NCBI GenBank assembly: GCA_002370555.1
Contig: AP014718.1
Coordinates: 496,001 to 560,000 of the forward strand
Direction of reading: 5' to 3'
From: Arthrobacter sp. Hiyo4
GTDB lineage: Bacteria; Actinomycetota; Actinomycetes; Actinomycetales; Micrococcaceae
DNA: 64,000 bases
This document shows positions 10,768-18,032 of the stretch, piece by piece (within the stretch, counting starts at the first letter, position 1; every line of letters begins with the position of its first letter). The position numbers and the translations under genes were made by a program. The notes below the pieces were generated by a model. It was not told where the DNA came from, made no database searches, and was given only the letters and a program-made list of their open reading frames with translations.

Positions 10768-11274
10768 CTACAGTGCGGGGCAGTGAACATTCGGGTTGTA
10801 GGTTGCCAGAACGCCGTCCGGGTTGCCCTGCCACAGGTATGCATGGAGGTCATAGTGGATCGGCATGCCAGGCGCGTGCCCGGGCATTGGTCCGTCGAAT
10901 TCCTTGCCGAACATGCTCGGCCGGTCGGTGTCGGTCGCCAGGTTCTGGTCGGTGTCGACCTTAAACCACTCCGCTGCGACCAGTCTGAGCTGGCCGTTTT
11001 TGTTCGCTGCATACGTCAGTGCATCCGGGACCAATGGATCCATCTGGCCGAACTGACCGAAGTTGACGTAGTGGAAGCCCATACCGGGAACGCAATCAAG
11101 GACGGGCTTGTAGCCCGCGTGGATGGCCGCGGCCACGTCGTGGTACTGGACTGTTGCCTGTCGCGCCGCGGCCAAGTCACTCCGGCTTTCGGCTGACGCG
11201 GCGCTGATGCCTAGCATTGCTGCCAGCATTCCTGCCGATGCCGCCGCGATCAGCCTCAAGATGGTCCGTCTCAT
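10768..11274 (-). CDS. Secreted protein of unknown function
   Basis: 168 residues with a clear Sec signal peptide (MRRTILRLIAAASAGMLAA, cleavage after ASA near residue 27). The mature part starts with a helix (RSDLAAARQATVQYHDVAAA) and has conserved-looking blocks CVPGMGFHYVN and MPIHYDLHAYLW, plus two Cys (CVPG and the C-terminal HCPAL) that could form a disulfide. The many His residues near aromatic residues could bind a metal or haem, but I see no known motif. I do not recognise the family. It converges with ppc and has its own promoter region upstream. Confidence 0.75.
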   Translation of the reverse strand: MRRTILRLIAAASAGMLAAMLGISAASAESRSDLAAARQATVQYHDVAAAIHAGYKPVLDCVPGMGFHYVNFGQFGQMDPLVPDALTYAANKNGQLRLVAAEWFKVDTDQNLATDTDRPSMFGKEFDGPMPGHAPGMPIHYDLHAYLWQGNPDGVLATYNPNVHCPAL

Positions 11275-11409
11275 GTCATTCTTCTTTCTTGGTGATTACC
11301 AGATGTGATGATGAGACCGCGGAGACATTTTAGTCCTGCGACGCTCGGAAAACCATGGTTCGCGTCGAACCTGGACCGGACGGGCAAGACCCCGTATTAG
11401 GGTCTAAGC

Positions 11410-11714
11410 ATGCCTTCGTTCCAGACGCGCCTGAAGATCACCGGACTGAAGCCGGGCAACCCGCCTGAAGCGGTGATGGCCGCTGCCGTTGGAGCGCTGG
11501 AGACCCGCCATCATGTGGAGTCCAACCAGCTGGAGCTTGCCGGCGGTGTCCCTCAGCTGAACCTCCGGTTCCTCGTCGAACCCACCGAATACAGCGGTGA
11601 GAACCAACAGGCGCGTGAGTCGGCAGCGATGATGCGCGACGCCGTCGAACGCGTTGCGCTCACCGGCGCACTGACGGTGCTCCGCCGCAGCCGCGGCCGC
11701 TGGCCCCGGTGTAA
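11410..11714 (+). CDS. Small conserved hypothetical protein
   Basis: About 100 residues beginning MPSFQTRLKITGLKPGNPPEAV, with no signal or membrane segment. The sequence looks genuine up to VALTGALTVLRRSRGR. In that frame the reading would continue antisense into the DedA gene, so the real end is probably the TAA at 11712-11714, reached after a one-base slip in the GC-rich run at about 11690. It converges on the DedA gene. Function unknown. Confidence 0.55.
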
Positions 11715-11723
11715 CCGGAAGGC

Positions 11724-12338
11724 TCAGTGCTCGGGGGCGGGCTCGTCCACCGGTGAGCGCGTGCCGCGCCGGCGGGTGACAATGATGCCGACGACGGCGC
11801 CGATCACCAGACCCAGTACCACGCCGATCAGCGAACTTGCCCAGAACGGCAGTTTGGTTGCCGATCCCGTGAAGTAGCCCAGGCCCACCAGCCAGCAGGC
11901 CCAGAGGACCGCTCCGAGGCCGGCGCACAGGCTGAAACCCCGGGCCGAAACGTCGGCGATGCCCGAAGCCGCCGACGTCGCCAGCCGCCCGCCGGGGATG
12001 AAGCGGGCGCCGATGATGGTTCCGTAGGTGGAGGAGCGGCCGGCCTTGGCGATGGCCGCATGGATGCCGTGGTGGACTTTCCGGCCCAGCGCCAGCGGTC
12101 CAGGACGTGGCTGAGCCGGCGCTTGAAGAGCTGGAATACCACCATATCGCCGACCCAGGAGGCCGCCGCGGACAGTGCCCCACCAGGAAGACGTTGGCCC
12201 GTCCGTCGGCCGAGAGGGCGCCGCCGGTGATCACTACCATCTCTGAGGGGATGGGCGGGAAAATGGCATCGCCGAGGACCGCGGGGATGATCCAGAAGTA
12301 GATCGCCGCCCCCAGCTGTCCGCGTTGCCAAAGTCCAT
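11724..12338 (-). CDS. DedA family membrane protein, several frameshifts
   Basis: Polytopic inner-membrane protein of the DedA/SNARE-associated (VTT) family, implicated in undecaprenyl-phosphate or lipid flipping and envelope homeostasis. Start ATG at 12338 (MDFGNADS). The sense runs through IYFWIIPAVLGDAIFPP IPSE (the family's re-entrant loop), then ASWVGDMVVFQLFKRR, then the RFIPGGRLATSAASG loop, and ends VDEPAPEH. These blocks lie in three frames, with breaks near 12310, 12180 and 12080. Length after repair is about 205 residues, normal for the family. Confidence 0.75.
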
Positions 12339-12389
12339 GGCCACAAAGTACCGCACTTTTGCGCGGCAGCACGGCCTGGGCCGGCCGGC

Positions 12390-12431
12390 GGCACGGACTT
12401 GCCGGGCGTTGGCACGGACTTGTCGGGCGTT
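12390..12431. repeat. 21-bp tandem duplication
   Basis: Two adjacent copies of a 21-base unit (GGCACGGACTTGCCGGGCGT plus T) at 12390-12410 and 12411-12431 differ at one base. A degenerate partial copy precedes them. They lie in the gap between the DedA gene and the downstream end of the next minus-strand membrane gene. No function is evident. Confidence 0.7.
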
Positions 12432-12447
12432 GGGTTCAGCGAGTGCC

Positions 12448-13125
12448 TCAGTACCCGGTGCCGATGTTCCGACGGCGTGGACCTGGGGCTCCGCCGGGAA
12501 CTTCCTTGGGGACGTGGCTGAGGTGCCGGGCTGCGAGGAAATACCAGTACGGCCAGGCGACCCACGCTGTGGCGCCCAAGGCCAGTCCCGCCCCGCCGAT
12601 GCCCCAGCGGATCCAGGCCGGCGCCTGTTCCACCGCGGTCAGCGCCGCCAGGGGCAACGCCACCACCAAGGCGCCGCCAATGAACTGTCCCAGCCTCGCG
12701 AGATCCCGGGGATAGCTGCCCTTCTTGAGCAGTGCCCGGTGGGCCAGCAGGAACCAGCCGGCCTGGACCACCATTGCCCCCACCGAGATGCCAGTGGACA
12801 CCGTGAAATCGAGCTTTTTCGCGACCAGGAGGAACGAGCTTGCTGATCCTGCGCCGCTGGCCGCGATCACCAGCCATTTGGCGGCCTCGGAGCCGGGTGT
12901 GCGGCGCAGGCGCCGGTGGACCTGGACGATCACCGGGATGATCACCAACTGGAAGACGCCGCCGGTGGCATCGTTGATGGTGCCGAAGACGTAGGGTCCG
13001 TTCTTTGGCACTTCGATGGCGTACATGGCGCCCAGTGTTGCCACACCTACGACGCCCAGTCCGGCGGCCGCGTAGGCGAACTTGGCCGCCGTCCGGTCTC
13101 CTGGGATTTCGATGAGGGTATCCAT
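12448..13125 (-). CDS. Multipass membrane protein, unknown function
   Basis: About 225 residues starting MDTLIEIPGDRTAAKF at the ATG at 13125; GAGGAA lies just upstream as a ribosome site. Some six hydrophobic segments are visible (near residues 14-33, 45-63, 83-97, 107-125, 138-160 and 165-185), then a charged tail PRRRNIGTGY. It follows the BTAD regulator by 13 bases on the same strand and is probably co-transcribed with it. No family is recognised. It could be a sensor or transport partner of the peptide locus, but that is inference. Confidence 0.7.
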   Translation of the reverse strand: MDTLIEIPGDRTAAKFAYAAAGLGVVGVATLGAMYAIEVPKNGPYVFGTINDATGGVFQLVIIPVIVQVHRRLRRTPGSEAAKWLVIAASGAGSASSFLLVAKKLDFTVSTGISVGAMVVQAGWFLLAHRALLKKGSYPRDLARLGQFIGGALVVALPLAALTAVEQAPAWIRWGIGGAGLALGATAWVAWPYWYFLAARHLSHVPKEVPGGAPGPRRRNIGTGY

Positions 13126-13138
13126 GATGATTCCTCGA

Positions 13139-13852
13139 TCAGTGCGGACGGAACGCAGACACAAGCTCGCTCAGCTGGCTTGAGGGAAGGACACCGAGTT
13201 CGCCTTCCAGGCGGCTGGCAAACATCGTGTAGGCGCGGACCGCGGCGGCCCGGTTTCCGGCGGCCAGATGGGCCTGGACCAGCAGTAGCTGGGCCGATTC
13301 CCTCAGTGGTTCGATGCTTGCCGCGGACAACGCCGCGATGACAGCTCCGCCGGGTTCGCCGGCCGCCAGATGCTGCCTTGCCATGAGCTCCAGCGCGCTG
13401 AGGCGCAACTGCCGCAGCCGCTCCTGTTCGAAGACCACCCAGTCGTCGTACCAGCCGGGAAGCAGGTCAGCGCGGCTCAAGTCGTCCAGGTAGCTGTCAG
13501 GAATCCGGGCTTCAGGCTGCGACTGCAGGGTGGCGACGTGGTGCTGCAAGGCCGTGACATCGACCTGGACCGATTCGTGAAGCTCCAGCGTGTCGTCGCC
13601 GGTCCGGAGAACGTGCGGGAAGGCGTGGGAGATGCACCAGACGGTGGTGCGCAGGTTCCCGGCAGCCTGCGTTTCGCTGCTTTTGGGCCACAGCAGGCCG
13701 GCCAGGAAACTCCGGTGCCTGCAGCCCAGGAGTCCCACACACGCGATGAGCCGCTGTTCCCGGCTGGCCACCGTCACGGTATTGCTGCCGCGGCGCAACC
13801 GCCAGGCCCCCAGCAGGCTTAAATGCCAATCCTGTGCGAGAGCCACCGTCAT
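13139..13852 (-). CDS. SARP/BTAD-type transcriptional regulator
   Basis: About 237 residues with an N-terminal winged-helix of the OmpR/AfsR type (LSLLGAWRLRRGSNTV then LLWPKSSETQAAGNLR) and a C-terminal BTAD helical-repeat domain (ELMARQHLAAGEPGGAVIAA, then AAVRAYTMFASRLEGELGV). This is the short SARP architecture that activates natural-product clusters in actinobacteria. I prefer the ATG at 13852 (MTVALAQDWHLSLLG) because the homologous domain begins right after it; an upstream start at 13882 is possible. It stands next to the two-peptide/M50 locus and is divergent from it, so it is the likely pathway regulator. Confidence 0.82.
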   Translation of the reverse strand: MTVALAQDWHLSLLGAWRLRRGSNTVTVASREQRLIACVGLLGCRHRSFLAGLLWPKSSETQAAGNLRTTVWCISHAFPHVLRTGDDTLELHESVQVDVTALQHHVATLQSQPEARIPDSYLDDLSRADLLPGWYDDWVVFEQERLRQLRLSALELMARQHLAAGEPGGAVIAALSAASIEPLRESAQLLLVQAHLAAGNRAAAVRAYTMFASRLEGELGVLPSSQLSELVSAFRPH

Positions 13853-14023
13853 GCCTATCCCCTTCAAGCGACCGGACAACACGCGATACCCCAGATAACC
13901 ATCGTGGCACTGGGGCGCATCAAGTCAAGCCAATTTAGAAAGAGGGGGTTTTGGGGTTATATACCGGGAATAGGTCCACATGCCCGTCAATCCATATGGC
14001 GCCGGTTGTAATTCAGGAAGGGT

Positions 14024-14044
14024 CGGCTGGAATCAGGCCAGCCG
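14024..14044 (-). terminator. Hairpin after the small acidic gene
   Basis: A perfect 7-bp stem CGGCTGG/CCAGCCG with a 7-base loop lies 17 bases downstream of the 67-residue minus-strand gene. No U-tract follows, so termination is possible but weak. Alternatively it is an operator or processing site in front of the BTAD gene. Confidence 0.4.
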
Positions 14045-14060
14045 ATAAGGGAACATGGGG

Positions 14061-14264
14061 TTATGCGCTGGCAGTGCTTTCGGAGGCTTTCAGCACATCA
14101 AGCCAGCGTTGCACAGCCATAATGATTTCTTCTTCATCGCCGGCCGTCTCCACAATTTCCTGGTCCTGGCCAGGATGACTGGAGATCAGGCGCGCCCGTA
14201 CGCGGTGGTTCTGGGCAGGCTCCGCCCACGCGCGGATGACCATGGTGCCTTCAATGTCCGCCAT
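14061..14264 (-). CDS. Small acidic protein (67 aa) next to the peptide locus
   Basis: 67 residues, MADIEGTMVIRAWAEP at the start and EEEIIMAVQRWLDVL near the end. It reads as a short beta-strand region (MVIRAWAEP, RVRARLISSHP) followed by an acidic stretch (ETAGDEEE) and an amphipathic helix. There is no signal or membrane segment. Composition is protein-like and its opposite strand carries nothing convincing. It is the first minus-strand gene of the divergent set upstream of the BTAD regulator. From memory, similar small RAW-x-EP proteins occur beside BTAD regulators in other actinobacteria, which needs a search. Function unknown. Confidence 0.6.
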   Translation of the reverse strand: MADIEGTMVIRAWAEPAQNHRVRARLISSHPGQDQEIVETAGDEEEIIMAVQRWLDVLKASESTASA

Positions 14265-14380
14265 GAATCGGCGCCTGCTTTCCTTGTCTGCAATTTCCGT
14301 CGTCCAGGAACATTACTGTCCAGTATGACCATCCTAGGCATAGATTATTCGGCGCCCAAGTCAAGACTGCCACCATATTA

Positions 14381-14392
14381 GTTTCATGAAAC
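14381..14392. promoter_or_regulatory. Perfect 12-bp palindrome between divergent genes
   Basis: GTTTCATGAAAC is a perfect palindrome located in the 212-base AT-richer gap between the minus-strand small acidic gene and the first precursor peptide. Its position fits an operator for divergent promoters. No clear promoter pair could be fixed; a TTGACT at about 14439 on the plus strand and another TTGACT on the minus strand near 14363 are candidate -35 boxes. Confidence 0.45.
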
Positions 14393-14476
14393 AACGGAAA
14401 AATAACAGCCCAGTAACGAAGCCACAACGGGGCGACGCGTTGACTGAACGCGGGACGTCGAAAGGGGGTGATTGAC

Positions 14477-14671
14477 ATGATGAAGGAAATTACCGTTCAC
14501 GAACTGGAAAGCCAGAAGGTGGAGCTGTTGCCTTCGCGGGAGACCCTGTTTCTCGACACGAACTGGGCAGGTGTTTACGCAAGCAACTCGTCTGTGGCAC
14601 TGAACGCTGCCTCGTTCTTTGCGGTAGCACACAGCACTGCGCTTCAGAACATCGCCGTAGTCCAGGGTTAA
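14477..14671 (+). CDS. Putative RiPP precursor peptide 1
   Basis: 64-residue peptide. AAAGGGGGTGAT at 14461-14472, nearly the full complement of the 16S 3' end, sets the start at the ATG at 14477 (MMKEITVHE) rather than the GTG at 14468. An acidic/polar leader-like part ends in VELLPSRETLFL (about residues 14-25), followed by a Ser/Ala/Asn-rich hydrophobic part with VALNAAS and ending NIAVVQG. There is no Cys. The same pattern is repeated in the next small gene. With the M50 protease downstream this suggests a ribosomally made, processed peptide. The product class is not recognised. Confidence 0.7.
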   Translation: MMKEITVHELESQKVELLPSRETLFLDTNWAGVYASNSSVALNAASFFAVAHSTALQNIAVVQG

Positions 14672-14731
14672 GTCCGTCTATCATCCGATATCTGGACCCT
14701 GGGATTGCCCGGGGGAGAGAGGTGAGGTGCT

Positions 14732-14932
14732 ATGACGGCATCAACCGCGCTATTACCGGTGGATCTCGACGCCGAGGTTGCGGAACTGCTTCCAATGAGG
14801 GAAACGCTGTTCTTCAACATCAACGTTGCTCCCGTGATCGCCGTGAACCTTTCGATCGCCATCAATGCGGCCTCGATCGGTTCAATCGCGAACTCGGCCG
14901 CATGGCAGGAAGTGATCGTCCTGCAGCAGTAG
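14732..14932 (+). CDS. Putative RiPP precursor peptide 2
   Basis: 66-residue paralogue of the preceding peptide. A purine-rich GAGAGAGGTGAGG precedes the ATG at 14732. VAELLPMRETLFF (about residues 16-28) matches the block in peptide 1, and the C-terminal part shares NxA-V-A-N-S-A-NAAS spacing and a final VLQQ. It also lacks Cys, which argues against lanthipeptide or sactipeptide chemistry that needs Cys. It lies 60 bases after peptide 1 and about 80-90 bases before the protease gene, with a hairpin in that gap. Confidence 0.7.
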   Translation: MTASTALLPVDLDAEVAELLPMRETLFFNINVAPVIAVNLSIAINAASIGSIANSAAWQEVIVLQQ

Positions 14933-14959
14933 GTCCGCAGGATCAACAGGAAACCCGGA

Positions 14960-14987
14960 GGGCATGCTTCAGAGTCGGAGCATGCCC
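14960..14987 (+). terminator. Attenuator-like hairpin between peptides and protease gene
   Basis: A perfect 9-bp stem, GGGCATGCT (14960-14968) with AGCATGCCC (14979-14987), encloses a 10-base loop 27 bases after the second peptide stop. It lacks a U-run. In RiPP operons such a hairpin commonly lowers read-through so that the precursor is made in excess over the processing enzymes; that role is inferred here. Confidence 0.6.
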
Positions 14988-15011
14988 GCCGTTCATAGTG
15001 GCTCAACCTAG

Positions 15012-16377
15012 GTGGCGACCGTGACCACAGCACCCGAAGCTGACTTTATCCGGCATTGGTCGCCGTCACCCGGGCTTGTTTTCCTGGGACCGGTTGAGGG
15101 GTCTGGCCTGAAGGACCGCAGCTACCTGCTCCAGCGCGGAGACGGGCAGATTGTCCAGCTGTCGGAGCTTCTTCAGCTGGTCATGGCCACCGTCTCGCCG
15201 GAGAAATCCGCTGATGAGCTGGCGCGCGATGTCAGCGACGCCTACGGCCTCGAACTCAGTGTGAGCGGACTCCTTCACCTGATCGACACCAGGCTGGCGC
15301 CAATGGGCCTCGTTCACGACGCCGACGCGGACCTGGCCGACGCAGTGACCCCACCAAGGGCGAACCCGTTACTGGCCCTGCGGCTGCGGGGAACGCTGCT
15401 GCCCGAAAAGGCCGTCAACACGTTGGCCCTGATCCTGGCCCCGCTGTATTGGAGACCTGTGGTGGCCGCCGTCCTGGCCGGGCTGGCCGCCGTCGACATC
15501 CTGGTGCTGGCCAAGGGCGACTTCCTGGCTTCCCTGAAGCAGGTCCTCCTCACGCCGGCGCTGCTCCTTGGCATCTTCGCGATGCTGACGGTGGGAGCCG
15601 TGATTCACGAACTGGGGCATGCCACTGCGTGCCGGTACGGCGGCGCCAGGCCGGGAGTAATCGGCGTCGGCGTTTATCTTGTCTTCCCGGCATTCTTCAC
15701 AAACGTCACCGACTCCTACCGATTGGGCCGGGCGGGCAGGATCCGCACCGACCTTGGCGGGCTGTACTTCAACTGCCTGTGCCTGATCGGCCTGGGCGGC
15801 GCCTACCTGCTGACAGGGCAGGGCTTTTTCCTGCTGGCGGCGGCACTGATGCATTTCGAGATGATCCAGCAGCTGGTGCCGACCCTGCGCTTTGACGGCT
15901 ACTTCGTCCTGGCCGACATCGCCGGTGTCCCCGACCTGTTCAACCGCATCCGCCCGGTTCTGCTCAGCCTCGTTCCCGGGCGCGCGGTGGATCCGCGGGT
16001 TGCCGAGCTCCGGACGTTCGCGCGCCGCATCGTCACCATCTGGGTGGTCACGGTGGTGCCGCTCCTGTGCCTGGCGCTGGGCTGGATGTTGCTGAACCTC
16101 CCCCTGATCATCGAGCAGACCGCTGACGCCATCCGGCAGCACGCGGGGCTCGCCAGCGAGGCCATCGCCGCCGGCGACCCGGTGGCCGCTGCGCTCTCCA
16201 TCCTGTCCATCCTGATGCTGTCCCTGCCGGTGATCGGCCTGGCCATTCTGCTGTACCGGCTGCTGTCGGTCCTCCTCGATCTGCTTGGCCGCTTGGGCAG
16301 GCGCCTGTGGCGCCTGACGGCGGAGCCGGAGTCCGTGGTGCCACGGCACCTTCGGGCAGCGAGGCCACAGACAGTGA
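15012..16377 (+). CDS. M50-type membrane metalloprotease with N-terminal PqqD/RRE-like region
   Basis: Putative peptide-processing zinc protease. Residues about 1-95 (SYLLQRGDGQIVQLSELL, DELARDVSDAYGLELS, LIDTRLAPMGLV) have the strand-helix pattern of a PqqD/RRE domain that binds precursor leaders. Then come hydrophobic segments, the zinc motif VIHELGHATACRYGG (about residues 195-210) and the third-ligand block LRFDGYFVLADIAG, typical of the 'peptide zinc metalloprotease' branch of M50. More membrane helices follow. The start is GTG 15012, or GTG 15021 with AGGTGG in front. The frame stays open to 17411, but an AAAGGAAGG site and ATG at 16421 begin the next gene. The true stop is therefore probably TGA 16375-16377 after a slip near 16310, and the end is uncertain. 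Confidence 0.78.
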
Positions 16378-16420
16378 AGCCTTTACAGATGGGAAGCCAC
16401 TACAGAAAGGAAGGTCCGCC

Positions 16421-17483
16421 ATGGCTATCGCAGTCCCTCCCGCAGCCATGCCCGACGAGGTCCCCCCGCGCCATTGCGTGCTCCCGCCCATTTTCAAGCC
16501 CGCGCGGCCCTCCCGGCCGCAGCCACGCACGACGACGGCGTTCCCACCCTCCAGGACTTCCTCGCCGACAGGCCACCCGGCCCGCCCCGCTCGCCGAAAC
16601 GGGCTGGCAGGGCGCTGTCCGGCGATTCAGCCGCAATTCCCTGAGCCTCGGTCCCGGCCGGCGGGAACTCGCCCATCTGGACGCCGTCGAAGAGGTTCAG
16701 CGGCGCCTGGACGGTCCCCGGACCGTCGTCGTAGTTAACCCCAAAGGCGGCGCCCACAAGACCACGGCAACCCTGCTTCTGGCCGCGACGCTGGGCATCC
16801 AGCGCGGCGGTTACACGCTTGCCTGGGACAACAATGAAACGCGCGGAACAATGGGGTGGCGGGCGCCTCTGGCCGGGCACGCCGGCACTGCCGTTGACCT
16901 GATGCGGGAAGTGGACCGCTTCGAAGACCCCGTCCTGGGCCGGGTCGGGGACCTGGACCGCTATGTGCGTTATCAGGGATCCGCGCAGTTTGATGTGCTG
17001 GCTTCGGACGAGGACGCGGCCGGGGCCGCCACCATCGGCAGCCGTGAATTCGACCGGCTGCACACGGCGCTGCGCCGCTTCTACCGGATCATCATGGTGG
17101 ACACCGGCAACAACATGCGGTCCTCCAACTGGGAAGCCGCTGTGGCGGCGGCGGACGAGCTGGTCATCGTTTCAACGGTCCGCGAAGACACGGTGGCAAG
17201 TGCCGTCTGGCTCGTGGACGGGCTGCGTGAACGCGGTTACCAGGACAAAGTCAGCAACGCCGTAACCTTGCTGGCCGCGCCGTCACTGCACACCGATCTG
17301 CAGCTTCATGACCGGACCCGGACCCACTTCGAGACGCTGACAAGGGAAGTCCTTGACGTTCCCTATGACAAGTCCCTGGTCTCCGGCGGCCGCTCAACTA
17401 CCAGGCGCTGATGCCGGCCACCCGCGAGGCGTGGCTGCGTGCCTCGGCCGCCGTGATGCGGGCCTATGAGCCGCACCCTGTAA
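16421..17483 (+). CDS. MinD/EspI-like P-loop ATPase, frameshifted
   Basis: SIMIBI-class ATPase. The start ATG at 16421 ([16 protein letters not shown]) has AAAGGAAGG in front. A Pro-rich N-terminus passes through two frames (breaks near 16530 and 16600), via [17 protein letters not shown] to [19 protein letters not shown]. That linker, followed by [16 protein letters not shown], matches the layout of EspI/MinD-like proteins of type VII secretion loci. The deviant Walker A reads KGGAHKTT, with His where Gly is usual. A D-box MVDTGNN follows near 17097. The frame breaks again at about 17390, with a sensible tail ([17 protein letters not shown]) in another frame, so the 3' end given is approximate. 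It is the last gene of the peptide locus. Confidence 0.72.
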
Positions 17484-17499
17484 GTGGGAAACTGGCGGC

Positions 17500-18032
17500 A
17501 TGCGGATCACCATCCTCCAAGGCGATATCACCACCCGCACGGTTGACGCGATCGTGAACGCGGCCAACTCCTCGCTTCTGGGCGGCGGGGGCGTAGACGG
17601 GGCCATCCACAGGGCTGCCGGGCCTGAGCTGCTGGCCGCCTGCCGCGAACTGCGGGAAACGGACCTGCCGCACGGGCTGGCACCCGGAGCCGCCGTCGCC
17701 ACTCCTGGATTCCGGTTGCCGGTACGCTGGGTCATCCACACTGTTGGGCCCAACCGGCATGTGGGGCAGACCAACCCGGCGCTGCTGGTCTCCTGCTTCA
17801 GCGAAAGCCTGCGGCTGGCGGATTCGCTGGGCGCGGCTTCCATCGCCCTCCCCGCGGTGGGTGGGGAGTGTACGGCTGGCACGGGCGCCAGGTCGCGGAG
17901 GCCGCGTACGACGCCGTCACCGGGTTTGGTGCCTCACATCCGGCCAGCGCGCTCGAGCTGGCGGAGTTTGTGCTGTTCAGCCCCGAGATGGAGCAGGCAT
18001 TCAAGTCGGTGTTCGATCAGCGCAAGGTTTGA
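17500..18032 (+). CDS. Macro domain protein (ADP-ribose / O-acetyl-ADP-ribose deacetylase type), one frameshift
   Basis: Macro-domain protein of about 177 residues, likely binding or hydrolysing ADP-ribose derivatives. [21 protein letters not shown] and [14 protein letters not shown] are the two ligand-binding blocks, with the catalytic Asn/Asp of the MacroD type. The frame breaks near 17865 within GGTGGGTGGGGAG. The following [18 protein letters not shown] in another frame completes the third loop, and the gene ends FDQRKV at 18032. It overlaps the 3' end of the convergent rluA-type gene by 16 bases. Confidence 0.85.

Noticed and set aside
15369..16349. Long minus-strand open frame opposite the M50 gene
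   Set aside because: Gln/Arg/Asp-rich low-complexity translation typical of the antisense of a high-GC gene; no start signal or motif.
15012..17411. A single 799-codon open frame joining the M50 protease and the MinD-like ATPase
   Set aside because: A ribosome site and ATG at 16421, Pro-rich N-terminal text in other frames, and domain logic show two genes. The open frame is an accident of frameshifts.
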